Origin: Sporosarcina sp. ZBG7A
GTDB taxonomy: Bacteria > Bacillota > Bacilli > Bacillales_A > Planococcaceae
NCBI RefSeq assembly: GCF_000813425.1
Contig: NZ_JWIB01000016.1
Coordinates: 17,123-81,122, forward strand
Direction: 5' to 3'
Length of the DNA stretch: 64,000 nucleotides
Shown piece by piece: positions 1 to 7,851 of this stretch (its first letter is position 1; every line of letters starts with the position of its first letter). A model generated the notes under the pieces. The model was not told where the DNA came from and did not search any database. It saw only the letters and a list, made by a program, of their open reading frames with translations. Both the position numbers and the translations under genes were made by a program.

Positions 1-54
1 TGACTTACTAAAATCAAAAAGTTGTACAAGGGAAAGAAAGTTAGGAGGTTACTA

Positions 55-1395
55 ATGGGCGATAAAAAAGAGGGTTGGCTTCGAGAAAGCACAGGCGTTA
101 GTCTGGAAGAAGTCAATAGCACAATTAATGTCCGAAACAAAAAAGGATTTTGGCGTAAACTTTTTGCATTCGCCGGCCCCGGCTCACTCGTAGCAGTAGG
201 ATACGTGGATCCTGGTAATTGGGCGACTTCGATTGCTGGCGGTTCACGTTTCGGATATCTATTGCTTAGTGTAATTCTAATTTCAAACTTAATAGCCGTG
301 CTTCTTCAGTCTTTGTCTGCAAAACTTGGAATTGTAACGGGAAAAGATTTGGCACAAGCTACAAGTGCTTCCGTTGGCAAAAAGATGTCTATATTTTTAT
401 GGATTATTACAGAGTTAGCCATTATTGCGACAGATCTGGCGGAAGTGATTGGATCGGCGATTGCACTGAATCTGCTATTTGGGATTCCGTTATTAGTCGG
501 TATTGCCATTACGACATTGGATGTCTTGCTCCTTCTCTATTTACAGAGGAAAGGATTCCGTATTATTGAATCGATTGTCATTGTGCTAATGGCCACTATT
601 TTTGTCGTATTTGTGTTCGAAGTGATTTCCTCTAAACCAGAATTATCTTCATTGTTTGCTGGATTTATCCCACAGACAGAGATTGTAACGAATCCGAGTA
701 TGTTGTTCATTGCCCTCGGAATTTTGGGTGCGACTGTCATGCCGCACAATCTGTATTTGCACTCTTCTATTGTACAAACACGAAATTATGAACGTACTCA
801 AGAAGGGAAAAAAGAAGCGATTAAGTTCTCGCTGATTGATTCGGGGTTCTCGTTGACGGTTGCGTTCCTCATAAACTCAGCGATCCTTATTTTGGGAGCT
901 GCTGCGTTTTACGGAACGGAACTGGATATCTCTGAAATTGAAGCTGCTTATAATTTGTTGAGTCCAACTCTTGGAGTGGGGATTGCCAGTACGTTATTTG
1001 CAGTGGCATTACTTGCATCGGGTCAAAATTCTACGATTACAGGAACGATTAGCGGTCAAATTGTTATGGAGGGGTTCATTAATTTACGGATTACTCCTTG
1101 GTTGAGAAGACTGATTACTCGCCTACTCGCCGTTATTCCTGCTTTTATCGTCACATGGATTGCGGGTTCAAAAGGTACAGGGGAATTGTTGTTGTGGAGT
1201 CAAGTAATCTTAAGTTTGGCACTTCCTTTTGCGGTAGTTCCGCTTGTTAGGTTTACAAGTGATAAGAAGAAAATGGGCGAGTTTGTGAATTCGTTGCCTA
1301 TCAAGATTTTGGCATGGACGAGTACAGTCGTCATCATTATCTTGAACGTGTTCCTTATTGGATATGTTGTTGTGACGGGGCATGACCTCGGTTAA
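55..1395 (+). CDS. mntH: Nramp-family divalent metal (Mn2+) proton symporter MntH
   Basis: This is an integral membrane protein of 446 aa that probably imports Mn2+ (and possibly Fe2+) with protons. The Nramp signature DPGNW in the first membrane helix and MPHNLYLHS in the sixth are both present; these carry the Asp, Asn and Met that bind metal in the family. About eleven hydrophobic helices fill residues 35-440. I start it at ATG 55, which has AGGAGG at 43-48; an upstream in-frame TTG at 22 lacks a proper ribosome binding site. The upstream promoter lies outside the window, so regulation by MntR cannot be judged. The gene stands alone and ends at a strong terminator. The family call is firm; metal preference is inferred. 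Confidence 0.93.
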   Translation: MGDKKEGWLRESTGVSLEEVNSTINVRNKKGFWRKLFAFAGPGSLVAVGYVDPGNWATSIAGGSRFGYLLLSVILISNLIAVLLQSLSAKLGIVTGKDLAQATSASVGKKMSIFLWIITELAIIATDLAEVIGSAIALNLLFGIPLLVGIAITTLDVLLLLYLQRKGFRIIESIVIVLMATIFVVFVFEVISSKPELSSLFAGFIPQTEIVTNPSMLFIALGILGATVMPHNLYLHSSIVQTRNYERTQEGKKEAIKFSLIDSGFSLTVAFLINSAILILGAAAFYGTELDISEIEAAYNLLSPTLGVGIASTLFAVALLASGQNSTITGTISGQIVMEGFINLRITPWLRRLITRLLAVIPAFIVTWIAGSKGTGELLLWSQVILSLALPFAVVPLVRFTSDKKKMGEFVNSLPIKILAWTSTVVIIILNVFLIGYVVVTGHDLG

Positions 1396-1400
1396 ATGGA

Positions 1401-1428
1401 AAACGTCTCTTTTATAGAGGCGTTTTTT
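1401..1428 (+). terminator. Rho-independent terminator of mntH
   Basis: The stem AACGtCTCT pairs with AGAGgCGTT around a short loop and is followed by a run of T. It sits 6 bases after the mntH stop. Confidence 0.85.
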
Positions 1429-1537
1429 GATGGAGAAGGTGGCGGTCACCCTCTGTTTTTAGTATGATAGCGAATAGATGTGAATTGGTTATACTTCCAC
1501 TTCACTTGAATCTGGGAAGAAAGAATAGGTGTACAAC

Positions 1538-3094
1538 ATGAGTTTATTAACTGTATCAAATTTGAGTCATGGTTTTGGAGACCGTGCAATTTTTGAAGAC
1601 GTGTCGTTCAGACTGTTGGCTGGCGAGCATATAGGTCTTGTCGGTGCGAACGGAGAAGGAAAGTCGACGTTTATGAATATTATTACGCGGAAACTTGAAC
1701 CAGACGCGGGAACAGTCTCTTGGGCGAAACGTGCTCGCGTAGGGTACTTAGATCAGCACGCTGCACTTAAGCAGGGGATGACAATCCGCGATGTATTGCG
1801 TACCGCTTTTCAATATTTGTACGATATGGAAAGTGAAATGAATGAGTTGTTTGCGAAGATGGCCGAAGTAGATCCAGATGAACTGGAAGCTATTTTAGAA
1901 GAGACTGGCCAAATTCAAGAGGACCTTGAACAACAGGATTTCTATATATTAGATGCAAAAGTGGAAGAAGTGGCAAACGGTCTTGGGCTAGATGAATTTG
2001 GCTTAGACCGTGATGTTCATGATTTGAGTGGTGGACAACGTACGAAAGTGTTGCTTGGTAAATTGCTTCTAGAAAAGCCGGATATTTTACTATTGGATGA
2101 GCCGACGAACTATTTGGATGTGGAACACATTGAATGGTTGCGTACGTATTTGCAAAACTATCCAAGTGCGTTTGTTCTAATCTCACATGATATTCCATTT
2201 TTGAATAGTGTTGTGAACTTGATTTATCACATGGAGAATCAGGAAATTACTCGTTATCCAGGAGATTATGATGATTTTTTACGTGTCCATGAGATGAAGA
2301 AACAACAAGTGGAAGCGGCTTATAAGAAGCAGCAAAAGGAAATCGCGGGATTGAAAGATTTTGTTGCGCGTAACAAAGCCAACGCAGCGACGAGTAAGAT
2401 GGCACAATCTCGACAGAAAAAACTCGATAAGATGGATATGATCGAACTTGATTCTGAAAAGCCAAAACCTCGTTTTGACTTTAAGATGGCACGGACACCA
2501 AGCAAGTATTTGTTTGAAACAAACCAACTCGTGATTGGATACGACGAACCGTTATCTAGTCCACTGGACCTTGAGATGGAACGTGGTCAGAAAATCGCTT
2601 TGTCAGGTGCCAATGGGATTGGTAAAACGACGTTGCTGAAGAGTTTACTCGGAGAGATTCCAGCATTGTCTGGATCGGTTGAGCGTGGCGAACATTTGGC
2701 TATCGGTTATTTTGAACAAGAAATGAAGTCAGATAGTGACAAGACTTGTTTGGAAGAGATTTGGAGTGAATTCCCTCACTTTACACAGTATGAAGTGCGC
2801 GCAGCTCTTGCTCGCGTCGGTCTGACAACAAAGCATATTGAGAGTAAAGTAAAAGTATTGAGTGGTGGCGAACGGGCAAAAGTACGTTTGTGTAAGCTGG
2901 TCAATCAAGAAACGAACTTACTTGTGCTGGATGAGCCGACGAATCACTTGGATGTCGATGCAAAAGCTGAACTGAAGCGCGCGCTGACCGAGTTCAAAGG
3001 GAGTGTCCTGCTCATTTCCCACGAGCCTGATTTTTATGAGGGTGTCGTGAACAAAATGTGGAACGGCGAGACATGGACGACGAAGATGTTTTAA
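1538..3094 (+). CDS. ABC-F family ATPase (YkpA/YbiT-like ribosome-associated protein)
   Basis: This is a soluble 518 aa protein with two ATP-binding cassettes and no membrane segments, the hallmark of ABC-F translation factors. The first cassette has Walker A GANGEGKST, signature LSGGQRTKV and Walker B LLLDEPTNYLD; the second has GANGIGKTT, LSGGERAKV and LVLDEPTNHLD. The linker (about 240-320) is rich in Lys and Gln and matches the P-site tRNA interaction motif of the family. The opening LLTVSNLSHGFGDRAIFEDV resembles B. subtilis YkpA rather than the antibiotic-resistance ABC-Fs. I prefer ATG 1538 with AGGTG at 1527-1531 over the GTG at 1529. The gene is monocistronic. A housekeeping role in relieving stalled ribosomes is inferred. 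Confidence 0.88.
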   Translation: MSLLTVSNLSHGFGDRAIFEDVSFRLLAGEHIGLVGANGEGKSTFMNIITRKLEPDAGTVSWAKRARVGYLDQHAALKQGMTIRDVLRTAFQYLYDMESEMNELFAKMAEVDPDELEAILEETGQIQEDLEQQDFYILDAKVEEVANGLGLDEFGLDRDVHDLSGGQRTKVLLGKLLLEKPDILLLDEPTNYLDVEHIEWLRTYLQNYPSAFVLISHDIPFLNSVVNLIYHMENQEITRYPGDYDDFLRVHEMKKQQVEAAYKKQQKEIAGLKDFVARNKANAATSKMAQSRQKKLDKMDMIELDSEKPKPRFDFKMARTPSKYLFETNQLVIGYDEPLSSPLDLEMERGQKIALSGANGIGKTTLLKSLLGEIPALSGSVERGEHLAIGYFEQEMKSDSDKTCLEEIWSEFPHFTQYEVRAALARVGLTTKHIESKVKVLSGGERAKVRLCKLVNQETNLLVLDEPTNHLDVDAKAELKRALTEFKGSVLLISHEPDFYEGVVNKMWNGETWTTKMF

Positions 3095-3100
3095 TAGGAT

Positions 3101-3147
3101 GAACTGCGAGTGTGCCAATGAAGGTTGGTGTACTTGCAGTTTTTTTG
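3101..3147 (+). terminator. Terminator of the ABC-F gene
   Basis: An imperfect inverted repeat (AACTGCgAGTgTgCCAA with its complement) around AATGAAGG is followed by seven T. Confidence 0.8.
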
Positions 3148-3178
3148 GTTAGCTAAATTAAATTAGCAAGCCGATACT

Positions 3179-3349
3179 ATTAAATCCCTTAACTATGCTG
3201 AAGTGTGTCCTGTAGCCAATTAAATCCACTATATGGCTGAATCATCTCGTGATCTGGCCGAGATTCCATAACTTAGCTGTGGTAGCCCATCTTAAAACAA
3301 GCGAAGCGCTACCAATTAATCCCTTAACTCATTTGAAGTGTGTCCCGTT
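3179..3349. repeat. Pair of ~35-bp imperfect direct repeats
   Basis: The segments 3179-3213 and 3315-3349 share CCCTTAACT, then about five variable bases, then GAAGTGTGTCC. They lie in the non-coding stretch after the ABC-F gene. I do not recognise the repeat; it could be a fragment of a dispersed element. No coding potential is evident between the copies. Confidence 0.5.
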
Positions 3350-3397
3350 ATCGACAAACTCTTCGTTGCGATGGAGAAATGACTCTGAGTGTCGGAC

Positions 3398-3500
3398 AAA
3401 ATTGAGTGAGTGATGAAGAACCTTTTGGGAGTGATAGGTAAACTCAACGGAGTGATCGAGAACGCAAGCTGATGGATGGAGTGCGTCAGGGCACGGTGGA
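3398..3500. repeat. Degenerate short-period repeat tract
   Basis: Several imperfect copies of GGAGTGATnGnnAA, spaced by roughly 21-25 bases, are visible. The tract looks like an older, decayed version of the kind of array found just downstream at 3561. No ribosome binding site or conserved protein is associated with it. Confidence 0.4.
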
Positions 3501-3560
3501 GTCGCGTTTAATAAGAAGTTGAGAAGTGCAAACTCTGATAGAATTTTCAGTAGTACTTTG

Positions 3561-3920
3561 TTTATGAGCATAATCCCGAGTTTATGAGCAGAAAATGTGA
3601 TTTATGAGCATAATCCCGAGTTTATGAGCGGAAAGCGTGATTTATGAGCACAATCCCGAGTTTATGAGCGGAAAGCGTGATTTATGAGCACAATCCTGAG
3701 TTTATGAGCGGAAACCTCGATTTATGAGCACAATCCCGAGTTTATGAGCGGAAAGCGTGATTTATGAGCGCAATGCCGAGTTTCTGAGCGAAATCTGCGG
3801 TTTATGAGCACAATGCCGAGTTAATGAGCGGAAACCGTGATTTATGATCACAATCCTGAGTTTATGAGTGACAACCGCGATTTATGAGCACAATCCCGAG
3901 TTTATGAGCGAAATCACAGG
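3561..3920. repeat. Nine tandem 40-bp repeats (18 units of 20 bp)
   Basis: Each 40-bp unit is two 20-bp halves, both beginning TTTATGAGC(A/G). The first half is close to TTTATGAGCACAATCCCGAG; the second is TTTATGAGCG plus GAAAgCGTGA or variants. Units start exactly every 40 bases from 3561 with no length variation, only substitutions, and a decayed remnant follows at 3921. The 20-bp period rotates the frame and brings a TGA (plus strand) or TAA (minus strand) into each frame every 60 bases, so the tract is not coding. It has no variable spacers, so it is not CRISPR. It fills the gap between the ABC-F gene and msrA and ends about 95 bp before the msrA start. Function unknown. Confidence 0.9.
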
Positions 3921-4015
3921 GGATACGAGCACAAAAAAAGATTTATGAATCCCAAATTCCCCTTGAGATTCGCCCCTCCTCATAATGGGTACAATAAATC
4001 AATTGAGGTGAAATC

Positions 4016-4684
4016 ATGGAACCCATAACGATATTAGAACTAGAACAAGGATTACATGAAGTACCTTTTGAAACAGCGTTATTTGGGATGGGATGCTTTT
4101 GGGGACCTGAAGCTAGGTTTGGAGGAATTCCAGGTGTACTCAGGACCCGTGTAGGATTTGCGGGAGGCACTACTGAAAATCCGACGTATCGGAAAATGGG
4201 CGATCATACGGAAACGGTGGAAGTGGATTTTGATCCAACACTAGTCTCCTATGAAAAGTTGCTGAGTGTTTTTTGGAACAATCATTATCCGAATCGTGAC
4301 GCTTATAAAGGACGACAGTATTTGTCGATCATCCGGTACCGTAGCGAAGAACAGCGTCGCGACATCGAGCGCGTCAAAAAGGAAATGGAAGCCGTTTTAG
4401 GAGAGGGGATTGAAACAGAAATCGCTCCTTTCGAATCGTTTTCGCTCGCAGAAACACGTCATCAAAAATACTATCTCAAGCGCTATCCAAGGGCGCTTGA
4501 ACAAATTGAAGCTTTGTATCCTATTCCAGAAATGCTAATTGACTCAGCGTTCGCCGCCCGTCTTAATGGCTTTGTGAAAGGTTTTAGCACTCGTCAAGAA
4601 CTGATTACGGAAATCACGAGGTGGCCAATCACCAGTGATGCTCAGCGGGTTTTATTCGACACACTTCAGACTATGAAATGGTAG
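4016..4684 (+). CDS. msrA: Peptide methionine (S)-S-oxide reductase MsrA, single-cysteine form with C-terminal extension
   Basis: The enzyme reduces the S-epimer of methionine sulfoxide in oxidised proteins in the cytoplasm. The catalytic motif GCFWGPE carries Cys27, and the downstream VGFAGG, HTETVEV and YRSEEQ segments follow the family pattern. Cys27 is the only cysteine, so the usual C-terminal recycling cysteines are absent and regeneration must rely on an external reductant. At 222 aa it is longer than a typical MsrA of about 170 aa; the last ~50 residues (from about 170) form an extra tail of unknown role. ATG 4016 has GAGGTG five bases upstream. No msrB is adjacent. The family call is firm; the recycling statement is inference from residue absence. 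Confidence 0.9.
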   Translation: MEPITILELEQGLHEVPFETALFGMGCFWGPEARFGGIPGVLRTRVGFAGGTTENPTYRKMGDHTETVEVDFDPTLVSYEKLLSVFWNNHYPNRDAYKGRQYLSIIRYRSEEQRRDIERVKKEMEAVLGEGIETEIAPFESFSLAETRHQKYYLKRYPRALEQIEALYPIPEMLIDSAFAARLNGFVKGFSTRQELITEITRWPITSDAQRVLFDTLQTMKW

Positions 4685-4700
4685 CAAACAATCACTAAAA

Positions 4701-4744
4701 AAGTAGCAGCTTCCCAAAAACAGGGAGTCTGCTACTTTCTTGTT
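4701..4744 (+). terminator. Terminator of msrA
   Basis: AAGTAGCAG and TTCCC pair with GGGA and CTGCTACTT around an A-rich loop, followed by a T-rich stretch. Confidence 0.8.
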
Positions 4745-4872
4745 TTCAAATTGAGAAACTCTTCATTTATCAAATGAATGATTAAAAAGTATATGAGTGG
4801 TAATACTTACAAACAGCGTCGAAAGATTGATAAAAGCGGCGCGCATTTTTAATCATTGAAGGAGGAACTCAT

Positions 4873-5655
4873 TTGAAAAAGATTGTACAAGCAATTGTTT
4901 TCCTGTTGGCAATTGTACTGCTAGCAGCACCTGTTGTTGCCGAGTCGAACGAATCAGATTCAGTAGATGAATCTGAAGCTACAGAGGGTCGGGATGTCTA
5001 TCCATTCCAACCTGCAGTTGGATCCGAACTTATTGCAGATAACCCACTGTTAGAAGAGGAAACTTCTCTTACGTACAAAGTGCAACCTGGAGATAACTTA
5101 TACAGAATTGCGTTAGCTCACTCCGTTCCCTTGCAATCATTAATAGAGTGGAATGGGCTGTCAAGCGAACTCATACACCCGGGAGATGTATTGAATGTCT
5201 CTTTAGACGCACCAGGTTCAACAACTAATATGAAAAAGATGAAACAGGCTATTGCTGCAGCTCCGGTAACAAAACAGGAAACGAATGCTACCCCTGCTAC
5301 TAAGAAAGTGGTTTCGACTAAAACCGCTTCTGCTCCTGCAACGGTTCCTGCTTCAACCCAGACCGGAAGAGAGCTTACCATGACCGCAACCGCATATACC
5401 GCATATTGCAACGGCTGTTCCGGTACGACAAAGATTGGCATTAACTTGCGTGCGAATCCGAACCAAAAAGTAATTGCGGTAGACCCTTCTGTCATTCCAC
5501 TTGGCTCACGAGTATGGGTGGAAGGATATGGAGAAGCGATTGCTGGTGATACAGGCGGCGCAATTAAAGGTCATAAAATTGATGTGTTCATACCCGGGCA
5601 AAATTCAGCAATGGCTTGGGGCGTAAAAAAAGTTAGAGTCAAGGTTCTAAATTAA
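4873..5655 (+). CDS. Exported LysM and 3D-domain cell-wall protein (probable lytic transglycosylase-fold enzyme)
   Basis: This 260 aa protein has a signal peptide at residues 1-24 (a hydrophobic stretch ending near VVAES). One LysM peptidoglycan-binding domain spans about 66-108 (YKVQPGDNLYRIA to HPGDVLNVS). A low-complexity Thr/Ala/Lys linker leads to a C-terminal 3D domain (about 168-258) with its three conserved aspartates in AVDPSVIPLG, GDTGGAIKG and IDVFIP, the fold shared with MltA and the Rpf/YocH-type wall enzymes. The domain order matches B. subtilis YocH, an autolysin-like protein. The start is TTG 4873, with GGAGGA at 4861-4866. It stands alone between two terminators. Wall cleavage is inferred from the domain. 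Confidence 0.85.
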   Translation: MKKIVQAIVFLLAIVLLAAPVVAESNESDSVDESEATEGRDVYPFQPAVGSELIADNPLLEEETSLTYKVQPGDNLYRIALAHSVPLQSLIEWNGLSSELIHPGDVLNVSLDAPGSTTNMKKMKQAIAAAPVTKQETNATPATKKVVSTKTASAPATVPASTQTGRELTMTATAYTAYCNGCSGTTKIGINLRANPNQKVIAVDPSVIPLGSRVWVEGYGEAIAGDTGGAIKGHKIDVFIPGQNSAMAWGVKKVRVKVLN

Positions 5656-5662
5656 ATACCTG

Positions 5663-5690
5663 TCCGGAGAGGCGACTCTCCGGTTTTTTT
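5663..5690 (+). terminator. Terminator of the LysM-3D gene
   Basis: CCGGAGA pairs with TCTCCGG across a short loop and is followed by seven T. Confidence 0.9.
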
Positions 5691-5771
5691 CTGCAAAAAA
5701 TTCGATTATAATGTAAGATGGACAGAGGGGAAGCGTGTACATATTAGTATGAGACAGGAGTAGAACAAACG

Positions 5772-6626
5772 ATGATAGATTGGAATAAGGAACTAAATAT
5801 CTACTTAATGGACAATATTAAAACAATAACAGATGAATGGCTTGCACTTCGTGATCCTGGTCAGCAGTCCATCTACTCAAGTGATGCGGGTGTAGCCACT
5901 GAGCAAACGTTGAGAGAGCAGAACAATTTAACGAACCGAACGATTGCTAGCAGTTTGTTAGGTCCTAGTGGGAACTTTGAGGAGCAAAAAACGGAATGGG
6001 CTGAATTGATTGCTAAGAGCCGTATTGCATCAAATACGGCGATATCTGAAGTGGTCGATGCCATTAGTCGTGTACGAAAAGTTTTTTGGCGGCAAATTGA
6101 ACGTTTTGTCGGACAGCATCCTGAAACTGTTCCTGTTGCGGTTGTTTTACAGTGGGGAGAGACGATCCATTTAGCGTTTGACGAATTACTGACAGCCTTC
6201 TCGGACATGTACTTTACCTTAATGACGACACGCTTAAATGCCCAGCAAAGTTTGATCGATGAGCTGAGTTCTCCTATTATAAAAATAAATGAGAATATCG
6301 GAATTTTACCATTGGTAGGAGATATCGATACTGAACGCGCAAAGGCAATATTGGAAGTCGTTCCTGCTAAATGTATGGAAGCAGATATTTTAAAATTATT
6401 TATCGACTTATCTGGTGTTTCGATTATCGATACCATGGTCGCCAATCAAATTTATGAAGTCATTCAAGTGCTTAACTTGCTTGGAGTTAAGTCGACAATC
6501 ACTGGAATTCGTCCTGAAATCGCACAGACATCCATCCAATTAGGTTTGGACTTCTCAACGATTGAAACACATAGTTCGTTGCAACAAGCTTTAAAAGACA
6601 AATATATTGTGAAGAAAGTGGACTGA
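5772..6626 (+). CDS. RsbR-family stressosome protein (STAS domain)
   Basis: The protein of 284 aa has the RsbR layout. An N-terminal variable sensor region (about 1-150, globin-like in characterised paralogs) is followed by a C-terminal STAS domain (about 165-280) that opens with DELSSPIIKI and contains FIDLSGVSIIDTMVANQI. The Thr of IDT lies where the RsbT kinase phosphorylates RsbR proteins. In B. subtilis such proteins build the stressosome that releases RsbT and switches on sigma-B. No rsbS, rsbT or sigB gene is nearby, so this is a stand-alone paralog. AGGAG at 5756-5760 precedes ATG 5772. The signal it senses cannot be read from the sequence. Confidence 0.85.
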   Translation: MIDWNKELNIYLMDNIKTITDEWLALRDPGQQSIYSSDAGVATEQTLREQNNLTNRTIASSLLGPSGNFEEQKTEWAELIAKSRIASNTAISEVVDAISRVRKVFWRQIERFVGQHPETVPVAVVLQWGETIHLAFDELLTAFSDMYFTLMTTRLNAQQSLIDELSSPIIKINENIGILPLVGDIDTERAKAILEVVPAKCMEADILKLFIDLSGVSIIDTMVANQIYEVIQVLNLLGVKSTITGIRPEIAQTSIQLGLDFSTIETHSSLQQALKDKYIVKKVD

Positions 6627-6694
6627 AGCATTAAAGGTATGTGCTTGAATTGTGCAAGATTATATTCAGTTCAAGTTCGCTAGGAGGAATGGAA

Positions 6695-7507
6695 TTGACC
6701 AATAAAAAAATCGTATTTTTTGATTTGGATGGTACATTAATGAGTCATGACAAAACCATCTTGCCGTCAACAAAAGAAGCATTGCATGCACTTCGTGAAA
6801 AAGGAGTCATTACTGTCATTTGTACAGGACGCGCCCCAAGAATGTTCCAGGAACTACTGACTGAATTAGAATTCGATTCGTATGTTTCTATGAACGGCCA
6901 ACATGTTGTATATGAAAGCAACGAATTATTCTCCAATCCGATGAACACGGACATTCTGACAGAACTGAGTGCGCTTGCGAAAGAAAATGGACATGGCATT
7001 ACGTACTCCAATTCGGAAGTGTTCGCCGCGAATGCAGCTGAACATCCACTCGTTGCTGGAAGTCTAGGTCGACTGAAGCTGAAGTATCCGGAAGTGGATG
7101 AAGAAATCTTCGCTCATTCACCTGTTCACCAAATTCAGTTGTACGGCAATATGGATGATATGCAGTCTTACAAAGATCGCTATCAAGAGGATTATGTCTT
7201 TATTCACTGGGATGAAAATGCGGTGGACATGTTGCCAAAAGGCGCATCAAAAGCAGTTGGTATTCGTAAATTGATGGAACACCTTGATATTCCTGTTGAA
7301 AATAGTTACGCATTCGGGGATGGGCCGAATGATTTTGAAATGATTGAATTCGTTGGCACAGGAATCGCGATGGGGAATGCAATTCCAGAGTTAAAGGAAA
7401 AGGCAGATCTTGTAACTGATACATGTTCAAACGACGGCATATTAAAAGGCTTACTTGCTTGTGGATTGTTAGAAGAAGCGGAAGTTTCTTTGCACAAAAA
7501 TCACTAA
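6695..7507 (+). CDS. Cof-type HAD phosphatase (YkrA-like)
   Basis: This 270 aa soluble hydrolase belongs to HAD subfamily IIB. Motif I FFDLDGTL with the nucleophilic Asp is near residue 10, motif II CTGRAP is near 45, Lys of PKGASKAVGI is near 185, and motif IV GDGPNDFEMI is near 210. The cap between about 80 and 180 is the Cof type, which acts on small phosphorylated metabolites such as sugar phosphates or FMN-like compounds. The true substrate is unknown. I start at TTG 6695, seven bases after AGGAGG (6682-6687); the ATG at 6689 is too close to that site and further upstream starts have none. Confidence 0.82.
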   Translation: MTNKKIVFFDLDGTLMSHDKTILPSTKEALHALREKGVITVICTGRAPRMFQELLTELEFDSYVSMNGQHVVYESNELFSNPMNTDILTELSALAKENGHGITYSNSEVFAANAAEHPLVAGSLGRLKLKYPEVDEEIFAHSPVHQIQLYGNMDDMQSYKDRYQEDYVFIHWDENAVDMLPKGASKAVGIRKLMEHLDIPVENSYAFGDGPNDFEMIEFVGTGIAMGNAIPELKEKADLVTDTCSNDGILKGLLACGLLEEAEVSLHKNH

Positions 7508-7565
7508 AAGTTTGTATAGCATCTTTTGCTTTGAACCTTAAAACTTAACGACTATAGGAAATTCA

Positions 7566-7599
7566 CCTGCTATTGTTCCACAAAGATAGCGGGTTTTTT
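7566..7599 (+). terminator. Terminator of the HAD phosphatase gene
   Basis: CCTGCTAT pairs with ATAGCGGG across a loop, followed by six T. Confidence 0.8.
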
Positions 7600-7741
7600 G
7601 CGTTCACTTTAAAACTATATCTAGATTCTTTGTAGTTAAATCCATGTAACTCATCTAGTGAGTTAGGAATCATTATTCTTGCTACTTATCATCTTGGAAA
7701 TGCCCCATAAGTTCTAAAAATACGAGGTATTAAAAAATAGT

Positions 7742-7792
7742 TTGACATTTATCGATGAGAATGGTTATCATTGAAAATGAAATTCATTCTCA
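7742..7792 (+). promoter_or_regulatory. Promoter with overlapping Fur boxes for the heme uptake operon
   Basis: TTGACA (7742-7747) and TATCAT (7766-7771) are 18 bases apart. The 7-1-7 sequence TGAGAATGGTTATCA (7756-7770) covers the spacer and -10 and differs little from the Fur consensus TGATAATnATTATCA. A second box, TGAAATTCATTCTCA (7778-7792), follows directly. Binding here would block RNA polymerase when iron is plentiful. The rest of the 344-base gap holds only the upstream terminator. Confidence 0.85.
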
Positions 7793-7851
7793 ATTAAACA
7801 TTCAAGAGAATTGTAAAACCTTGTACTAATACATATTTAGGGGGAACTAAA

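Noticed and set aside
3329..3571. 80-aa ORF on the minus strand
   Set aside because: It lies in the degenerate repeat tract, has no ribosome binding site and no recognisable protein features.
3561..3920. Possible CRISPR array
   Set aside because: The whole 40-bp unit repeats without variable spacers, and no cas genes are present.
5118..5495. 125-aa minus-strand ORF inside the LysM-3D gene
   Set aside because: It is an antisense shadow of a clear signal-peptide, LysM and 3D-domain protein.
5873..6445. 190-aa minus-strand ORF inside the RsbR-type gene
   Set aside because: It is antisense to a well-supported STAS protein, with no ribosome binding site of its own.
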